Source: Alphaproteobacteria bacterium
GTDB taxonomy: Bacteria; Pseudomonadota; Alphaproteobacteria; Rickettsiales; UBA3002
Direction of reading: 5' to 3'
Length of the DNA: 6,137 bases
NCBI GenBank assembly: GCA_021732545.1
Contig: JAKFUW010000289.1
Location: 1 to 6,137 of the forward strand
In this document: positions 5,443 through 6,137 of the stretch, piece after piece
How the letters are laid out: each line of letters begins with the position of its first letter
How positions within the stretch are numbered: the stretch's first letter is position 1
Program-made: the position numbers and the translations under genes
The notes under the pieces: generated by a model
Database searches by the model: none
Seen by the model: only the letters and a program-made list of their open reading frames with translations
What the model was told of the DNA's origin: nothing

Positions 5443-6137
5443 ACTTTTCCTCTCTGAGCCTGATGACCAAAAGCATCATCATGCTGGTGCTGGTGTTTGC
5501 GGTGTTGGTGCTACCTTCTTATATAGCCGATGCCAGAGCCTATGAAGGCATTACAGGCTATCAGTTTGGGCAAGGATTCAGCTGTGCGGGTGGCGGTGGC
5601 GGACAATTATTTACCGGAGGAGCATGCACCGGCAATCCTGCCGATGGTCAGATTTTTTCGTATTTTGTGTGTAAATTTGAAGAGATCATTCGCGATGCTT
5701 TGGGCAAAGTCTATTGCTCGATTGTGAAAGAAGCCACTCCCGGCGTCACGGCAGCACTCACCCTTGCCGTGCTCTTTCAGGGCATGATGTTTTTGATGGG
5801 GGTAAGCCCCTTTACCGCCAAAGAATTGATGGTGTTTGCCGGTAAATTCTCATGCGTGTTGGCCTTTGCGCTCAAGGCCGAATATATGATCGGTATTGGT
5901 TATGCTTTGTTTATGAATATCGCCAAAGAAGGCATTGTGATTGTGCTGAGCTATCTGTTTCCGGGAGGATATAGCAGCGCCAACGATGTCTATAAAATAT
6001 TCGATGATACGGTGTCGCAGATGATGGGGTTAGCGTCACAAGATAGTAAGCAAGAAGGTGGCCAATGTAAGAATGCGCTCTTTTCCATGATCGTGCTGGC
6101 GGCAGCAGCCTTACCACCCGTGGCGATGATTGGCATC
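5439..6137 (+). CDS. virB6: VirB6/TrbL-like T4SS inner-membrane protein, 3'-partial
   Basis: The frame is open from ATG 5439 to the window edge (233 residues seen). The N-terminus has a hydrophobic stretch (about residues 12-29) ending in ADARA (30-34), a likely signal peptidase site. Next comes a periplasmic-looking segment rich in Gly and Cys: Cys49, a five-glycine run (51-55), Cys63, Cys78 and Cys93. Hydrophobic segments follow near 101-121, 130-147, 149-160, 164-175 and 213-233, with charged or polar loops between (for example 176-212, with Cys210). This is the pattern of VirB6/TrbL polytopic channel proteins, many of which in alphaproteobacteria carry an N-terminal signal peptide and run well beyond 300 residues. 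The position directly after virB4 with an ATGA overlap supports the role. Low sequence conservation and the missing C-terminus limit certainty; another polytopic T4SS protein remains possible. Confidence 0.75.
   Translation, partial: MNFSSLSLMTKSIIMLVLVFAVLVLPSYIADARAYEGITGYQFGQGFSCAGGGGGQLFTGGACTGNPADGQIFSYFVCKFEEIIRDALGKVYCSIVKEATPGVTAALTLAVLFQGMMFLMGVSPFTAKELMVFAGKFSCVLAFALKAEYMIGIGYALFMNIAKEGIVIVLSYLFPGGYSSANDVYKIFDDTVSQMMGLASQDSKQEGGQCKNALFSMIVLAAAALPPVAMIGI

Noticed and set aside
5530..5727. 65-codon plus-strand ORF within the virB6-like gene
   Set aside because: The signal peptide, membrane segments and start site all support the frame from 5439; this ORF is an out-of-frame shadow.

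Overview
The window reads as a bacterial chromosome segment of moderate GC. It was most likely taken from an alphaproteobacterium; this rests on the style of the type IV secretion (T4SS) proteins and is inference, since no RNA gene or marker gene is present to confirm it. It splits into a metabolic left half (1-2303) and a T4SS right half (2304-6137).

Left half. The window opens inside scoB (3-ketoacid CoA-transferase subunit B, 5' end missing). A membrane-anchored spermidine-synthase-like gene starts inside the last codons of scoB on the same strand. It ends in a convergent, stop-to-stop overlap with a RidA-family gene on the minus strand. No terminator is visible at that junction. These are ordinary housekeeping or accessory metabolic genes.

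Right half. Three T4SS genes follow on the plus strand: a VirB2-type pilin gene (2526-2855), virB4 (3046-5442), and a VirB6/TrbL-like inner-membrane gene that starts in a 4-base ATGA overlap with virB4 and runs off the window. VirB2 would form the pilus subunit, VirB4 the energising ATPase, and VirB6 the inner-membrane channel. No virB3 or virB5 lies among them.

The main finding is regulatory. Upstream of virB2 and again upstream of virB4 lies the same promoter cassette: two 7-bp half-sites (TTGTCAW and CTGTCAT) separated by AAAA, then exactly 10 bases, then a -10-like hexamer. The 7+4+7 layout and sequence closely match the PhoB 'Pho box'. Between the two units sits a strong intrinsic terminator (2877-2911). 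The layout therefore suggests a pilin unit and a virB4-virB6 unit that are transcribed separately but co-controlled by one PhoB-like response regulator, possibly in response to phosphate limitation. Secondary oddities are an inverted repeat in the virB2 leader, the missing TQ signature in VirB4, a Cys/Gly-rich exported segment in the VirB6-like protein, and a non-canonical acidic position in the spermidine-synthase domain.
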